Positions 63,225 to 64,000 of a stretch of DNA of 64,000 bases are shown piece after piece (the first letter of the stretch is position 1; every line of letters begins with the position of its first letter). The notes beneath the pieces are model-generated. The model was not told where the DNA came from. It worked only from the letters and a program-made list of their open reading frames with translations, and searched no databases. Position numbers and translations under genes: made by a program. Source of the stretch: Ochotona curzoniae (Eukaryota > Chordata > Mammalia > Lagomorpha > Ochotonidae); contig NW_024466607.1 in NCBI RefSeq assembly GCF_017591425.1, forward strand, positions 9,804,501 to 9,868,500. The letters run 5' to 3'.

Positions 63225-63415
63225 GTATTTTGCCAATATCTAATTCCATAAGAATTTTGATAATTGTTTTACAACCCAGCATATGGTCTATATGTGTGTA
63301 CTCCGTGACTATTTGAAAATATTATTCTGTAACTATTTGGTATCATATTCTATGAATATGAATGAACACAAGTTTGTTGAGAATGTTGCTTAAATATTGT
63401 TATTACTGATATTTC
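63225..63415 (-). mobile_element. Old L1 ORF2 fragment (antisense)
   Basis: 'gttttacaacccagcatatg' and 'gtctatatgtgtgtactccg' resemble the reverse of an L1 ORF2 passage. It is strongly diverged. Confidence 0.5.
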
Positions 63416-63454
63416 ATTTGCTTTTTTTATCTACTAAAGGAAAGTGCTAAAGTC

Positions 63455-63545
63455 TGAAATAAATGACTTTATGCTGATAAATTTGTAACTTAGATGAAAT
63501 GAACAAATTCCTTGAAAAACAGTTTGCCCAAAAGGACACAAAATT
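63455..63545 (+). mobile_element. Old L1 ORF2 fragment (sense)
   Basis: 'taacttagatgaaatgaaca' followed by 'aattccttgaaaaacagttt' is recognisable L1 ORF2 on the sense strand, opposite in direction to its neighbour. Confidence 0.55.
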
Positions 63546-63589
63546 AATTTTAAAATTTGAATAGTCCTTTATCTGTAAAAAAAAAAAGT

Positions 63590-63899
63590 AATATATTTAT
63601 TTATCTTAATTGGAAAGACATTTACAGAAAGAAGGAGAGACAGAAAGATCTTTCATCCACCGGGTCACTGCTAAAGTGGCCACACCTGAGCCAATCCAAA
63701 GCCAGGCGCCAGGAGCTTCCCCCAGGCCTCCCGCATGGGTGCAGGATCCCAAAGCATTGGGCCATCCTCTACTGCTTTCCCAGGACACAAGCAGGGAGCC
63801 GGAAGGGAAGTGGTGCAGCCGTGACACAAACCAGCACCCATACAGGATCCCAGTGCATGCAAGGCAAAGACTTAAGCCACTAGGCTATGATGCCAGAAC
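63590..63899 (-). mobile_element. Young C-repeat SINE
   Basis: A full-length reverse copy, from 'ttatcttaattggaaagaca' to 'ccactaggctatgatgccag'. Confidence 0.92.
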
Positions 63900-63911
63900 C
63901 AAAAATGTTAA

Positions 63912-64000
63912 ATTTTTTTTAAAGATTTATTTTTATTATTTATTTATTGGAGAGGCGGATATACAGAGAGGAGAGACAGAGAGGAAGATCTTCCGTCCAA
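63912..64000 (-). mobile_element. Young C-repeat SINE, cut by the window edge
   Basis: Only the reverse 3' end is present: 'tttttaaagatttatttttat', then 'gaggcggatatacagagagg' and 'ggaagatcttccgtcc'. Confidence 0.88.

Overview
The window is mammalian nuclear DNA. It holds the 5' two thirds of one large split gene on the minus strand, embedded in a dense field of tRNA-derived SINEs and old L1 fragments. The SINEs are the lagomorph C-repeat type: a tRNA-like head with A and B boxes, a body with the recurring phrases 'gctccctgcttgtggcct' and 'gggagtgaatcatc', then a CT-rich stretch and a tail of ataaaaataaataaatctt plus poly-A. The younger copies look more like the pika (Ochotona) form than the rabbit form, so the best guess is a pika; this rests on memory of the repeat family, not on a database search.

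The gene is NUP210 (gp210, nuclear pore membrane glycoprotein 210). I placed 29 consecutive coding exons by hand on the minus strand, from the ATG at 50951-50949 down to an exon at 826-917. All junctions keep the reading frame. They add up to 3941 coding bases (about 1313 residues) against about 1887 residues in the human protein, so the missing part (transmembrane helix and short C-terminal tail) lies beyond base 1. What is present is the signal peptide and most of the ER/perinuclear lumenal region, including a BIG2-like bacterial Ig fold in exons 24-25.

Layout from high to low coordinates: 64000-51250 is upstream intergenic DNA, packed with SINEs and L1 pieces (some nested or inverted) and with no recognisable coding exon. 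About 51250-50380 is a CpG-rich promoter/first-exon island with GC boxes and no evident TATA box. Intron 1 (50778-36983) is nearly 14 kb and contains three SINEs inserted one after another at the same target site. From 36982 to 826 exons 2-29 follow, with introns from 91 bases to 5.3 kb. The largest internal intron (intron 20) carries a U2 snRNA-derived retropseudogene fragment with target-site duplications, an old L1 3' end and several SINEs.

The points most worth a second look are a GC-AG intron (intron 10), an approximately 220-base polypurine/polypyrimidine tract just upstream of the in-frame exon 7 (which also has a weak donor), the triple SINE insertion with four copies of its target site, the U2 fragment, and small mariner-like inverted-repeat elements. 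I saw no CRISPR array, operon, prophage or other prokaryotic system, and no second protein-coding gene.
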